From a virus, in IMG/VR virus record IMGVR_UViG_3300021085_000216, positions 1 through 23,775 of that record: DNA of 23,775 bases, one strand, 5' to 3'. Numbering within the stretch: the first letter of the stretch is position 1; each line of letters begins with the position of its first letter. Shown one piece after another: positions 10,118-19,600 of the stretch. The notes beneath the pieces were generated by a model. It saw nothing but the letters and a program-made list of their open reading frames with translations. It made no database searches and was not told where the DNA came from. A program made the translations under genes and the position numbers.

Positions 10118-11569
10118 ATGAAAAATTACCAATTTAAAACTAAACCTTATGACCATCAGAAAGAAATCTGGGAAAAGTCCTGGTTTGAGCCGTACTACGC
10201 GTTGTTCGCGGAGATGGGCACGGGCAAGAGTAAGATTGCCATCGATACTATTGGCGCTTTATACCTGACCGGGCAGATAGATACTGCGCTAATTCTGGCT
10301 CCCAAAGGTGTCTTTGACAACTGGGTTAAAGGCGAATTCCCTACCCATTTGCCAGAGAGCATAGAATACAAGATTGTGCGCTGGCAGCCAAACTGGACTA
10401 AGAAGTATACCGCAGAAATAAAAGAAGTTGCGATACGTGGTGACTCCAAAGCGCTAAATATATTAGTAATGAACATCGAAGCACTTAGCACAGCTAAAGG
10501 CGCGGCTAGTGCCAAACGTTTTTTAGAACGTAACCCGGACAATCTAACACTAATTGACGAGTCCACTACTATAAAGAATCGTCAAGCTCAGCGTACTAAG
10601 ACCGTCCTAGATTTGACGCGAGTGTCAAAATTCCGTCGTATCTTGACCGGGAGTCCCATTACTAAATCCCCTATGGATTTGTATGCTCAGTGCGCTTTTC
10701 TGTCCCCAGAAGCCCTGGGATTCAAAAGTTTTTATGCTTTTCAAGGCCGCTACGCTGTAATCCAGCGCAGAAACATGGGCCACCGTAGCTTTCAGCACAT
10801 CGTAGGCTACCGAAAGTTGGAAGAATTAAGTGAAAAGTTAGACAAATTCTCAGTCCGCGTGCTCAAAAGCGAATGCTTAGACTTACCCGACAAGGTTTAC
10901 ACCAAACGTGACGTACCTTTGACGCCGGAACAAACAAAAGTTTACAACGAGATGAAAGAACTGGCTTTGGCTCAGTTAGAAGACGGGCAGTTATCCACAA
11001 CCGCCAGCGTTTTGACTCAGATAATGCGCTTGCAGCAGATTACATGCGGCTTTTTACAGCCTGACGACGGTCCTATCCAGGCGTTAAAGAACAACCGCAT
11101 GCCTGAATTGATGAATGTAATCGAAGAAGCGCAAGGGAAAGTCATAATCTGGGCTACCTGGACGCATGACATCATAGAGATATCCACAGCTTTATCCACA
11201 GCCTATGGCGAAGACTCGGTGGCCGCGTACTACGGAGAAACACCACAAGATGAGCGTCAGAAAATAGTTAATCGCTTCCAAGACCCGGACTCACCCCTAA
11301 GATTTTTTGTAGGGCAACCCCGAACCGGCGGATACGGCATTACTTTGACCGCTGCGCACACGATGGTTTACTACTCAAACAGCTACGATTTAGAAATCAG
11401 ACTGCAATCAGAGGACCGAGCACACCGCATTGGTCAAACAAAGTCCGTTACGTACGTAGATTTGATTTCACCTGGGACGGTAGACGAGACAATCCTCACG
11501 GCACTGCGAAACAAAATCAACATTGCTTCGGCAGTACTCGGTGAGGACGTTAAGGACTGGTTACGATAA
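10118..11569 (+). CDS. SNF2-like superfamily 2 helicase/ATPase
   Basis: A 483-aa protein. Motif I is EMGTGKSK (Lys37), Ia LAPKGVFDNW, II LIDESTTIKN (D147, E148; DEST instead of DEAH), III LTGSPITKSP, IV-like GKVIIWATWTHDI, V GGYGITLTAAH, VI EDRAHRIGQTKSVTYVDL. Both RecA-like lobes and the SNF2 hallmark RxHRIGQ are present, so ATP-driven translocation on duplex DNA is expected. Phage SNF2 proteins may clear or remodel protein-DNA complexes; the exact role is unknown. The ATG at 10118 has AAGGAG 4-5 nt upstream and is chosen over the ATG at 10103. It is the only rightward gene in the right 20 kb and its end overlaps the convergent virion gene by 9 nt. Confidence 0.92.
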   Translation: MKNYQFKTKPYDHQKEIWEKSWFEPYYALFAEMGTGKSKIAIDTIGALYLTGQIDTALILAPKGVFDNWVKGEFPTHLPESIEYKIVRWQPNWTKKYTAEIKEVAIRGDSKALNILVMNIEALSTAKGAASAKRFLERNPDNLTLIDESTTIKNRQAQRTKTVLDLTRVSKFRRILTGSPITKSPMDLYAQCAFLSPEALGFKSFYAFQGRYAVIQRRNMGHRSFQHIVGYRKLEELSEKLDKFSVRVLKSECLDLPDKVYTKRDVPLTPEQTKVYNEMKELALAQLEDGQLSTTASVLTQIMRLQQITCGFLQPDDGPIQALKNNRMPELMNVIEEAQGKVIIWATWTHDIIEISTALSTAYGEDSVAAYYGETPQDERQKIVNRFQDPDSPLRFFVGQPRTGGYGITLTAAHTMVYYSNSYDLEIRLQSEDRAHRIGQTKSVTYVDLISPGTVDETILTALRNKINIASAVLGEDVKDWLR

Positions 11570-14500
11570 CGAACCTATGCCTTGCCTAATCAGACCACTG
11601 GCCGTGTCATTAGGGAACATAGCCGCGTAGCGTGCTCTTTGGTCCGGGCTTGCTGGTGCCTGGGCCGTGGGCGCTGGGGCTTGAGCCACGGGAGGTGGCA
11701 TAGGTCTAGGTGCTGCGGCTTGTGGCGGAGGAGTCACAGGCTCAGGCGGAGGTACGATGCTAGGCTGCACACGACGTGGATTCGGCCTTTGCGGTACGAT
11801 GGGCACGGCCCCTGCTTCTTCGCGCTCAGCTTGTCTTTGCTCCGATGGTTTTTTACCGTACACTTCTTCCGCAAACATTCTGTAAGAAACTTCCGGATTT
11901 ATTATTCCTCCTCCTAATAAGAACGTGTACATACGTTTTAATTTAGGTCCGGACAAATCCGCAACAGTGTCACCCTTCATAGCTAAAGTAAGTACTTCTT
12001 CTAAAAGTTCGGTGTCTTTTAGCATTTCGGTCATCATTTGATTAGCTAACATTCCGGGTTGTTCTGAAAGCAACATCCTAGAAAGTCTACTTCCGGTTCC
12101 AGCCGCAGATAAACCACCTTGAGTAACATTTCCAGGAAGTATCTTAGTTATTAAAGAATACACCGAAGAACCTATTCCGGCACCTACTATTGAAAAAGCG
12201 CCTTGTTCTAATGTAGCTCTTATAGCGTTAGCCGGGTCTTGGTTTACAATTTCTTCGGCAGAAAGATTGGGGTCTAAACCGGAAGCCTGACGCCTAGCGG
12301 CAATTAGTTCATTTAACTCAGGAAGTCTGGCAGCGTTATTAGTTAATTGAATTTGATTCATTACATCAATTAATCTATTAATTTTAGCTACGTGTGAATT
12401 GCCTTCTTCTAAAAGGCCGGTTTTAGCTAAAATTTGAATTACCGAGTCAGCCCCTTTATTAGGAAGCATAGGGTCGTTTAAATATTGTTTAAATTTTTCA
12501 AGATCAAAGGGGATTGTACCTGTATCTTTGTCTATAGGACTGTTACCACCCGCATAAGTATACGCTTGTTGAAATATAGTATCCAAAAACCCTTGAATTA
12601 CGTTTTCATCTCCAGAATCCACGGCAATTTTAGCCGCTTCTGTAAAATCTTTTATAGGATTTCCAACAACATTACTTCTACTTGTTCCTGGATCACCTAT
12701 CATTCTTTTAAGAGCCGCTTGAGGCTGTTCATATATGCCAGAAAAATAATTAGAAAACGCATCTCGTTCTGTTAAACCTTTGTTAAACAAACTTTCTTCC
12801 AGAGTGGCGTTTTCTAATAATGCATTAAACCTATTAACATCTTTCAAATCTCCTCGAAGTGAAGGGAAATAATTGCTTAATACTCGGTCTATTTGCGGGT
12901 CAGCTATAAAATTCTGGAAAGCCTGGGTAGGCACCATATTTGTTTTTGGTATTATAAGATCTGGATTTTCAGGATCTTCAATCATTATAATTCTACCATC
13001 CGCGTCTTTAACTGGAGTCCTATTAAAATATTTAGGATTTTCTAGTAAGCCACGTAAAACTTTATCTTGTGCGCTTCGAATGGTGGGTACAATTGTAGGT
13101 GTTTCTACGTCTCTAATGGCCTCATTAACAGGTAGTCCCGACTCCAGTAATCCTTCCAAACCACCGTCGTCAATTATCCCGTCTTCTCCGCTAAACTCAC
13201 CCCTTGCCGCACCCATTTCATTTGCATTAGATAAAACTCCTGCGTTCCTTTGGTCATAATCTAATATAAACGTAGCGGCACTATCCATTTCTTGCATACG
13301 AAGAAGGGTTGAATCTCCCATATTAGAAAAAAGCATTTGCCCGGACAATTCTTTTGGTATTTGAGACCGCATGTCTTGTAGAAAAGCGTTTGAAAAAACA
13401 TTGTTAGCTTCGTCTCTAAACGCTAAATAATTATCAAAAAACTGTGAAAAACCTCCACCGGGAGTTTCTATGTTGCGATTAGCGCTGACCGCCCTTAAAC
13501 TATTTTTTGCACCTTCTTCTAAATTGGCTAACAAATTAAGAAGAGGTGTATTCCCGGCTCGTAAAGCTTGCCTTTTTGATTGATCTATTTGATCTAAAAA
13601 ATTTAAAAGATCTCCGGAAGTAATATCTTGAACAAATTCTTCCGCTGCTTCAGCCGGAGCCGAGACAGTTGGCAAATCTAATTCTAATTGTTGTTCAGGC
13701 AATTTAGGCAAATCGCCTGCTTTTTTAGCTTTTTCAGGGTTTACCAGGATGTCCATTTCCCGTAAAACTTTGTCTAAACTAATTAAGTCTTTCCCGTAAC
13801 TAAGTCTAGGACGATTACCTAATATAGCTGCCTCATCGCCAAGACGATTAAACATATCCACCAACAAGTTTGCGGTTGGTTTTCCATTATCCAAAGGACC
13901 TTGTAACGCGGTGTTCGGTACGTTTATGTTTTTAGGTATTAAATTCTTAAGTACGTTTGCTTGAGCATCAATCTTAGCCGAAACTCCGTTTGGTCCAAAT
14001 AACGTATCAAACAACACGCCTTCTGAGTCAAAAGTTTCTCCTCCTGCTAAAGCTTTTTCAGCAGCTCGATCATAGTTTTTCATGGAGGAAGTAAGTAAAT
14101 TATTAATTTCCGTTCTAAACCCTGCATCTCGTAAATCTTGATACAAGCCTAATGCAGCCGGGTCGTCTATTTCCAAAAGTTTATTTAAGAAATTGTTATA
14201 GCCTTGAAAAGCCGCTTCATGTTGTTCACGAATGCTAACATCCGGGTTTCTTATCGGAGACCCATTTTTTAATTTATTTTCAAGACCAACGCTTTCTAAT
14301 AAGAAAAGCACTGGAACCCCTGTCTTTAAGGCTGCGGTAGCATTGTCATAATCTAAACCAGCGGATCTTAAAAGTTCTGTTTCAGGAGTTCGTCTACCGG
14401 AATTGATGTCTTGTATTAACCTTAAAAAAACTTCAGGATCTTCGCCCCCTGCTCGCAATAATTCTATAAACCTGTTCCCGGAATATTCTACTCTGCTTTT

Positions 14501-15427
14501 TTGATTAATATTTTTAAGAAAAGTACCAAAGGCTCCCGTGTTGTTAACCATTAAACGACCTAAAACATCTAAAGGTTGAGCTACGGTAACCCCTATTTCT
14601 GTGCCGAATTGAGCCAAATCCGAAAGTGCCCCTCGGTCTCCTTGTTGATACGCTTCGAAACCAGCCGCAACTCCGGATGCCGTCAAAATATCTTTAGTTT
14701 CTGTGCCTAGATATGTTCTAGGGTTTTGGCGAGCAAAGTCAAACGCTTCCCTAACATAACCCTCACCTTTTTCTAAACCACTAGAAATTTTAGTACCAAA
14801 AGGTATCCTAGCGGCGTTTTTAGAAATAAAATCAGAGCCTAAATTAATCATAGCTTTTTCAGGCACCATCCAAGGAACCGCAAGTCCGGGAACACTTTCG
14901 GTAAAAAATCTAACCGCTTCTCCTCCCGTAGTATCCCCCACAATTTGCTCATACATCTCAGGATTAACTTGGCGCATAGCTAAATCGGAAGAAATCATGC
15001 TAAGGATTCCGCCCGTTAGAATTCCAGGAATGCCGAAAGGAGAGCCCGCATAGGCCCCACCCATGGTAGCCGCCGAAGGAATAAGCCCTTTTACAGCTTG
15101 CTCGGCTATATATTGTGGTTGAGGCACATCTCTAGCCGTGCTGTACATGGCTATTATTTCTCTGTCGGACATGGGTTCAACGGGTGTGCCAAAAGGAGAA
15201 TCGGCTTCCGCCATTCCTTTTTTTAAAGCCTCGTAATAACTTTCATCTAAGCTGTAATAGTTTCCGTCCGCGCCTTTAGGCTTGTATTGCCCTAAAACAA
15301 ATTTAGCAATTTCAGAATCTTCAAAGCCATCCCCTCTCATCTTGTACAAATCTAAATCCACTAAACCGGATTGATTAGGATCTAAAAGAGTTACAGGCGT
15401 TGTTTCAGAAACATTTTCTTCGGCCAT
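11561..15427 (-). CDS. very large virion protein, probable internal/ejection protein
   Basis: A 1288-aa protein, the largest in the window and last in the late operon. A Gly/Ala-rich hydrophobic stretch (about 113-147) and another near the C-terminus (AFSIVGAGIGSSVYSLITKI) could insert in membranes. The middle is helical. Residues about 1209-1259 form a Pro/Ala-rich tail, then the ending DQRARYAAMFPNDTASGLI, which I recall as a recurrent ending in marine phage virion proteins. Size, position and segments fit an ejection protein delivering DNA across the envelope, but no enzymatic motif is seen. The ATG at 15427 has AGGA upstream and lies 2 nt after the previous stop. The coding DNA is much more AT-rich than its neighbours up to residue about 1186. 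Confidence 0.8.
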   Translation of the reverse strand: MAEENVSETTPVTLLDPNQSGLVDLDLYKMRGDGFEDSEIAKFVLGQYKPKGADGNYYSLDESYYEALKKGMAEADSPFGTPVEPMSDREIIAMYSTARDVPQPQYIAEQAVKGLIPSAATMGGAYAGSPFGIPGILTGGILSMISSDLAMRQVNPEMYEQIVGDTTGGEAVRFFTESVPGLAVPWMVPEKAMINLGSDFISKNAARIPFGTKISSGLEKGEGYVREAFDFARQNPRTYLGTETKDILTASGVAAGFEAYQQGDRGALSDLAQFGTEIGVTVAQPLDVLGRLMVNNTGAFGTFLKNINQKSRVEYSGNRFIELLRAGGEDPEVFLRLIQDINSGRRTPETELLRSAGLDYDNATAALKTGVPVLFLLESVGLENKLKNGSPIRNPDVSIREQHEAAFQGYNNFLNKLLEIDDPAALGLYQDLRDAGFRTEINNLLTSSMKNYDRAAEKALAGGETFDSEGVLFDTLFGPNGVSAKIDAQANVLKNLIPKNINVPNTALQGPLDNGKPTANLLVDMFNRLGDEAAILGNRPRLSYGKDLISLDKVLREMDILVNPEKAKKAGDLPKLPEQQLELDLPTVSAPAEAAEEFVQDITSGDLLNFLDQIDQSKRQALRAGNTPLLNLLANLEEGAKNSLRAVSANRNIETPGGGFSQFFDNYLAFRDEANNVFSNAFLQDMRSQIPKELSGQMLFSNMGDSTLLRMQEMDSAATFILDYDQRNAGVLSNANEMGAARGEFSGEDGIIDDGGLEGLLESGLPVNEAIRDVETPTIVPTIRSAQDKVLRGLLENPKYFNRTPVKDADGRIIMIEDPENPDLIIPKTNMVPTQAFQNFIADPQIDRVLSNYFPSLRGDLKDVNRFNALLENATLEESLFNKGLTERDAFSNYFSGIYEQPQAALKRMIGDPGTSRSNVVGNPIKDFTEAAKIAVDSGDENVIQGFLDTIFQQAYTYAGGNSPIDKDTGTIPFDLEKFKQYLNDPMLPNKGADSVIQILAKTGLLEEGNSHVAKINRLIDVMNQIQLTNNAARLPELNELIAARRQASGLDPNLSAEEIVNQDPANAIRATLEQGAFSIVGAGIGSSVYSLITKILPGNVTQGGLSAAGTGSRLSRMLLSEQPGMLANQMMTEMLKDTELLEEVLTLAMKGDTVADLSGPKLKRMYTFLLGGGIINPEVSYRMFAEEVYGKKPSEQRQAEREEAGAVPIVPQRPNPRRVQPSIVPPPEPVTPPPQAAAPRPMPPPVAQAPAPTAQAPASPDQRARYAAMFPNDTASGLIRQGIGSLS

Positions 15428-16620
15428 TGTTAATTTCCTATTACCGGAGCACCTTTAATATACATGGATTCCATGGAGCGAAGGTCAGCAGGGGTATTTG
15501 CTCTTGAATTTCCACCACGTCGTAAAGCATTCACCAGTTCTTGCACCTGAGCGGAACGATTTTCTAAAGCGTTTATCTGGGATTTGATTCTTTCGACATC
15601 CGCGAAACTATCTTGCGGCTGCCTTAACTCAAATTGTTTTTGTCGAATTAAATTATTAAATTCGGAAATAATTGCTTCGTATTCACCCGCCGCTCTTTTT
15701 GCTGGAGTACCCATAGCAGGTATTAAGTCAGCAAAAACTTTTCTTTCATCTACGCCTAATTTTTCACCGGAATTTCCCGAAGCTGCCGAAAATAAAGTTT
15801 GTAAAATAAACGCATTTAAAGCTTTAATCTGGGTTTCAGCTTTTATTTCTTCCGGGCTTCCTGCGCCAAATTCGGATCCCGTCGCAAAGTTAACAATCTT
15901 TGGAATAACCGAGTTAAGGAAACTATCCGCTTGAGCTTGACTTCCAAAACTATCCGATGGATTCCAATCTACAAAAGCGCTGTCAGTTATCTCGGGTATA
16001 TCATTAACAATTGTTTCTTCCAACTGCTCAGAAGTTGTGGGAGAAACATTCCGCGTAGCACCGGAAGCAACACCGGATGTATTTGGAATCTGGACTTTAA
16101 CGCCTAATTCAACCGCTTTATTTACAGCCTCTATCCATTCATCCGGAATGGGGGAACTACGCAGCTCCGTTATTGCAACACCGTCATCACTAATTTCTCC
16201 GGTGAGCACGGGTTTAGGCTCTGTCTTTTTTGCAATCGCGGCGTTAATTAGTGTAAGTTGAGGACCTGTTACCTTTCCTTCGCCTAAAGCTGTACGCAAA
16301 TCGAAATTTGTGAAAACGCCCTCCATTTGTGGGTTTGATAGCGTTGGCAAAACATCTGCCGCAGGGAACAAATCCTTTAAGTCTGGAATTTCAACAACTT
16401 GAGCGTTAGGGTTAGTTGCTCTGAACGAAGCTAAATCTTCTTGAAACGTAGGGCTTTTTTGGTTAATAACACCCAACTGAGTTCCATCAGAATCGACTAC
16501 CGCAAGACCGTCAAAATCTAAACCTTTGTTTTTAGCTTTTGCGCTCTCTACGGTCATGTCGTAGATGAATTTTTGATTCATCTCTAAACCTTTGAGACGA
16601 AACTTCTCTGCCATTTCAGC
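11870..16620. other. AT-rich block inside the late module
   Basis: Sampled 60-base lines inside this stretch give about 28-47% G+C (for example lines at 12361, 13561 and 15781 near 28-35%), against about 57-62% in sampled lines at 11761, 16621, 18961 and 20281. The change is abrupt at both ends and lies inside two ORFs, at about residue 1186 of the 1288-aa protein and residue 300 of the 698-aa protein. Both reading frames stay open, so this is not decay. Confidence 0.7.
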
Positions 16621-17526
16621 TTGCTTTGCCGCTATCTTAGCGGTTTGCTCACGATCGCCTTGAACCCGGCCCGCAGCAGACTGTAGGGCCGCGTTGCGTG
16701 CACCTTGTTCACCTTTGCGTAGTTCGGCTTGTTGTGCAGAATAAGTCTGAGGAAGGGTCTGGAATACGTTAGCCAGTTGTGATGCGACGTTGCCCGTGCC
16801 ACCCGCACCGCCAGCCATAGCTAGGCCGCGCTGCGCAATGTCAAAGAACAACTGACGCTTAGAGGCATCTCTGTCTTGTTGAGTCGGAGCCATGATTTCT
16901 TGGAACGTAGCTAGATCTTCGTTGTAGTAGTCCTTAAGAGCGCTACCGCCCTTAGCGAACTTTCCCACAACACCGCCCTGCGCCATGCCCGCCGGTTGAG
17001 GTGCCTGGTTGGACATCATGAGGTTGCCCAAGCCTTGACCCATACGATTAGGTTGGCCAGGAGCCGATTCCATGTCCACGCCGCTTGCGACGTTAGCCAT
17101 AAGCTCGCCAATCCCACTTTCTGATGCGCCTTGCGCCGTCATCATCAAAGAAGGCTGGACCATAGTCAGTACGCTAAGTGGCGTTGCTGTCGCATCTTGA
17201 GGACCAACGTATTGAGCGAGTTCCTGGTAGCGCGCTTCAAGAGGCTTTTGATTGCCCCGGAATGCGTTAATAATTTGCTCCGGACCTTGCGCCTGATCTA
17301 ACTCCATCTGTCCTTTTTGAGAAACCATGGAAGCAATACCCGCTACGTCTTGAGCCGGGGGCCGTGGTGGAGCACCCGGAGCACCCATAGGCGCAGAGGC
17401 CGGTCTCATAGGAGGCATCGCGCCACTAGGCGCGGCAGCCGGTCGCATTGCAGCAGGAGGCGTGGGCACAGGCATGCGAGGAGATCCGCCTTGCTGCATA
17501 AAAAGTGGTCGCTTATATACGTTCAT
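15430..17526 (-). CDS. large virion protein with Pro/Ala-rich N-terminus
   Basis: A 698-aa protein. Residues 16-59 are Pro/Ala/Met-rich and disordered. A GGVVGKFAKGG element (184-194) resembles short Gly-rich motifs recurrent in marine phage structural proteins. Residues about 215-335 are Gln/Ala/Lys/Glu-rich helix (AQQAELRKGEQGARNAALQ, KIAAKQAEMAEKFRLKG), and a helical, coiled C-terminus ends near residue 698. The ATG at 17526 has AGGA upstream and follows the previous stop by 8 nt. It is probably an internal virion or ejection component beside the 385-aa and 1288-aa proteins; no enzyme motif is seen. Its base composition switches at about residue 300. Confidence 0.75.
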   Translation of the reverse strand: MNVYKRPLFMQQGGSPRMPVPTPPAAMRPAAAPSGAMPPMRPASAPMGAPGAPPRPPAQDVAGIASMVSQKGQMELDQAQGPEQIINAFRGNQKPLEARYQELAQYVGPQDATATPLSVLTMVQPSLMMTAQGASESGIGELMANVASGVDMESAPGQPNRMGQGLGNLMMSNQAPQPAGMAQGGVVGKFAKGGSALKDYYNEDLATFQEIMAPTQQDRDASKRQLFFDIAQRGLAMAGGAGGTGNVASQLANVFQTLPQTYSAQQAELRKGEQGARNAALQSAAGRVQGDREQTAKIAAKQAEMAEKFRLKGLEMNQKFIYDMTVESAKAKNKGLDFDGLAVVDSDGTQLGVINQKSPTFQEDLASFRATNPNAQVVEIPDLKDLFPAADVLPTLSNPQMEGVFTNFDLRTALGEGKVTGPQLTLINAAIAKKTEPKPVLTGEISDDGVAITELRSSPIPDEWIEAVNKAVELGVKVQIPNTSGVASGATRNVSPTTSEQLEETIVNDIPEITDSAFVDWNPSDSFGSQAQADSFLNSVIPKIVNFATGSEFGAGSPEEIKAETQIKALNAFILQTLFSAASGNSGEKLGVDERKVFADLIPAMGTPAKRAAGEYEAIISEFNNLIRQKQFELRQPQDSFADVERIKSQINALENRSAQVQELVNALRRGGNSRANTPADLRSMESMYIKGAPVIGN

Positions 17527-17534
17527 AATAGGTC

Positions 17535-18692
17535 CTATCCTACGCCCGCAAGAGCGCCTAGTCCGGCAATGCCGTAGCCAATAGCTTGTCCAAGACCGCT
17601 TTGCTGCGGCCCCATTTGTGTAGACACCCTGCTTTGAGTGCTAGGCAGCCTGTTTAAAGCATCACTTAAGTAGCCGTATGACTGGAACGGAAGTTGTTGA
17701 CGCTCAACGTTAGTATTACGCATGGCATCCAGTACGCTCTGTTGTAAGAGTTGCTCTTGTCCGCCAAAACCAGAAAGCGCAGAAACATCGCCACGCATTA
17801 AGTCAGTAGCAGTAGTGCCAAGGTTGGCTTCTTGTTGACCAAGAGTAGCTATACCGCTTCCGATATTGCCCATCAACTCTACGTCTCTCTGGCCTAATTG
17901 ACCAAAAGTATTGCCTAAATTGCCCAGGTATTGACCCCCTTGTAAAGCCCTACGCTGTTGTGCTTCTTGGGCTTGAGAGGCTGCGTCTAACGCTTGCGTA
18001 TAACCCGTCTGACGCAATTGACCTAGTGCATTAAGCTCTTCTCGATTTAAATTACGACGAGCCTCTTGTTCAGCAATCGCGGCCCTAGAGCCGCCGTACG
18101 CACCGGAACCGACAGCGCTTGCCGCTTGAGATATATCCGATAAACGACGAGCCTGATCAAAATCCTGCTGAACTTGTCCAACAACAGCGTCCTCGTAAGG
18201 ATTGAAGAAAGCGCTAATACCAGAAGTAGGGTCTTCTAAAGTCCCTGGCTTGAACAAGTCCATGCCACCTTGAATGGCTTGAGAACCGGCTTGTTGGTAA
18301 AGGTACGGATCTTCTCTCGTCTCTCCGGCTAACTGAGCCGCTTGCTCGTACATCCCGCTTCCGCGTTGGATACCGCCCAGTCCACCTTGTATATACGGCA
18401 TAAAGCCGCCAAGGTTTTGTTGAAGTAAATTTCTCGCTTGCTGTTGATACGGCGTTCTCCCGGCTACTTGATAGGTCGGCGCGTAGGCCGGACCAAGAGC
18501 CTCACCTGTTTCGGGGTCCGTTAGCGGACGGTTTTCAACAATTGGGTTTCCAGCTTCGTCCGTTCTACCAGTGTCTACACGCCCATAGCCCATTTGCTGG
18601 TTAACTAAGTCAAAAATAGACTCAAACAAGCCAGATTTATACGCTTCGGTATACGGGTCTTCTCTGACTATCGTTTCGGTAGTGGTAACCAT
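17535..18692 (-). CDS. Gln/Gly/Ala-rich virion protein, probable internal or ejection protein
   Basis: A 385-aa protein rich in Gln, Gly, Ala and Leu. The N-terminus (REDPYTEAYKSGLFESIFDLVNQQ) is helical. The centre (QQDFDQARRLSDISQAASAVGSG and following) is long helix with QA-type repeats, and the C-terminus (GLGQAIGYGIAGLGALAGVG) is a hydrophobic Gly/Ala segment that could contact membranes. Its ATG overlaps the previous stop as TAATG. Composition and place between other large structural genes suggest an internal virion protein, as in short-tailed phages; no specific homology is claimed. Confidence 0.7.
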   Translation of the reverse strand: MVTTTETIVREDPYTEAYKSGLFESIFDLVNQQMGYGRVDTGRTDEAGNPIVENRPLTDPETGEALGPAYAPTYQVAGRTPYQQQARNLLQQNLGGFMPYIQGGLGGIQRGSGMYEQAAQLAGETREDPYLYQQAGSQAIQGGMDLFKPGTLEDPTSGISAFFNPYEDAVVGQVQQDFDQARRLSDISQAASAVGSGAYGGSRAAIAEQEARRNLNREELNALGQLRQTGYTQALDAASQAQEAQQRRALQGGQYLGNLGNTFGQLGQRDVELMGNIGSGIATLGQQEANLGTTATDLMRGDVSALSGFGGQEQLLQQSVLDAMRNTNVERQQLPFQSYGYLSDALNRLPSTQSRVSTQMGPQQSGLGQAIGYGIAGLGALAGVG

Positions 18693-19600
18693 TAAGCAAT
18701 CCTCGACTCTAAACCTTGCATCATTCGATACATGTTACGGACGCCAGCGTCGTGGTTTCCGTTTCCAGCCGCACGCACGGCTTTTTCTGTGATTACAAAT
18801 TCGCCATCAGAGAGCATAGCGGGTATGTCATCGGAAGTGCCTGTTCCGGGGCCGTTAATTGCTCCGTTACGACGTGGGAAAGTAGACGGGTCTACATCGC
18901 CGCCTGCGGCATAGCCTCTAGCTAAGGTAGGCACGCCGGGTCGGTAACCAGGGTTTTGACGCATAAGGGCACGGCCCGTGAGGCCACCAAACGGTTCTAC
19001 TTGCTGTTGCTCGACAGGATCAAACGCACCCGCGGCATATAACCCACCGATTCCCAAACCAAGAAGACCGCCGTATTTACGAAAAATATCGGGATCACCC
19101 TCAGGGTCTGGCATAAACGCTTGCTTAAGAGCAGCCATGCGTCCACCGTCCCCGCTGATTACATCACCCATAGATTCTAAGAAACCACGGGTATCTGCTT
19201 GTGAAACGGGGGCGAGTTTGCTTTGGAATACGTTTTGTTGCGCGTTACTTGCGGCCGAATTAAACGAAGGTCCAAACCCTTCTGCTATGTTTTGTGGTGC
19301 TCTGCGGCCTTTTGCCGTCCCTCGGTTAAAGGTTTCAGCTATAAGATCTTGAGGAGTGGCGGATTGAGGACCTTGCAGAGCCGAAGTATTTACACCGGTT
19401 GCTCCCGCCGCAGGCTGTGCCGCTTTGTTTTTAAACAGGTCAAAGGGCGAACCGCCGCCCAAAACGCTTTCAGCCACGTTTAAAGCCGCTTGACCTTTAA
19501 AAGCGTCTTTAAAGTCTACGTCGGTAATTAAAGACGTTATTCCGGCTTGCACTGCCGTGTCTAACGTTGATTGCATGAATTTTCTTAGAAGATCGGACAT
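18692..19600 (-). CDS. virion-associated protein with GPGTGTSDDIPAMLSDGEFV motif
   Basis: A 302-aa protein. The N-terminal helix (LLRKFMQSTLDTAVQAGITS) is followed by low-complexity Ala/Gln/Gly sequence, then a hydrophobic LLGLGIGGLYAAGAF. The C-terminus carries GPGTGTSDDIPAMLSDGEFV followed by ITEKAVRAAGNG, a motif I recognise from many phage structural proteins, of unknown function. The ATG at 19600 has GGAG 10 nt upstream; the in-frame ATG at 19627 would add nine residues over that site. It is coupled to the 385-aa gene. Assigned as a structural protein by motif and neighbourhood. Confidence 0.75.
   Translation of the reverse strand: MSDLLRKFMQSTLDTAVQAGITSLITDVDFKDAFKGQAALNVAESVLGGGSPFDLFKNKAAQPAAGATGVNTSALQGPQSATPQDLIAETFNRGTAKGRRAPQNIAEGFGPSFNSAASNAQQNVFQSKLAPVSQADTRGFLESMGDVISGDGGRMAALKQAFMPDPEGDPDIFRKYGGLLGLGIGGLYAAGAFDPVEQQQVEPFGGLTGRALMRQNPGYRPGVPTLARGYAAGGDVDPSTFPRRNGAINGPGTGTSDDIPAMLSDGEFVITEKAVRAAGNGNHDAGVRNMYRMMQGLESRIA

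Noticed and set aside
10195-10566. 123-aa leftward ORF inside the SNF2 gene
   Set aside because: The SNF2 motifs on the other strand are intact and the antisense product shows no domain or ribosome binding site.
10541-10580. Motif II DEST in the SNF2 protein as a sign of a dead ATPase
   Set aside because: The catalytic Asp-Glu pair is kept and motifs I and VI are intact; the last two positions vary among SF2 proteins.
12873-13259. 128-aa rightward ORF inside the 1288-aa virion gene
   Set aside because: It is antisense to a well-supported long gene, Ser/Ile/Phe-rich without domain, and in the AT-rich block where open antisense frames are expected.
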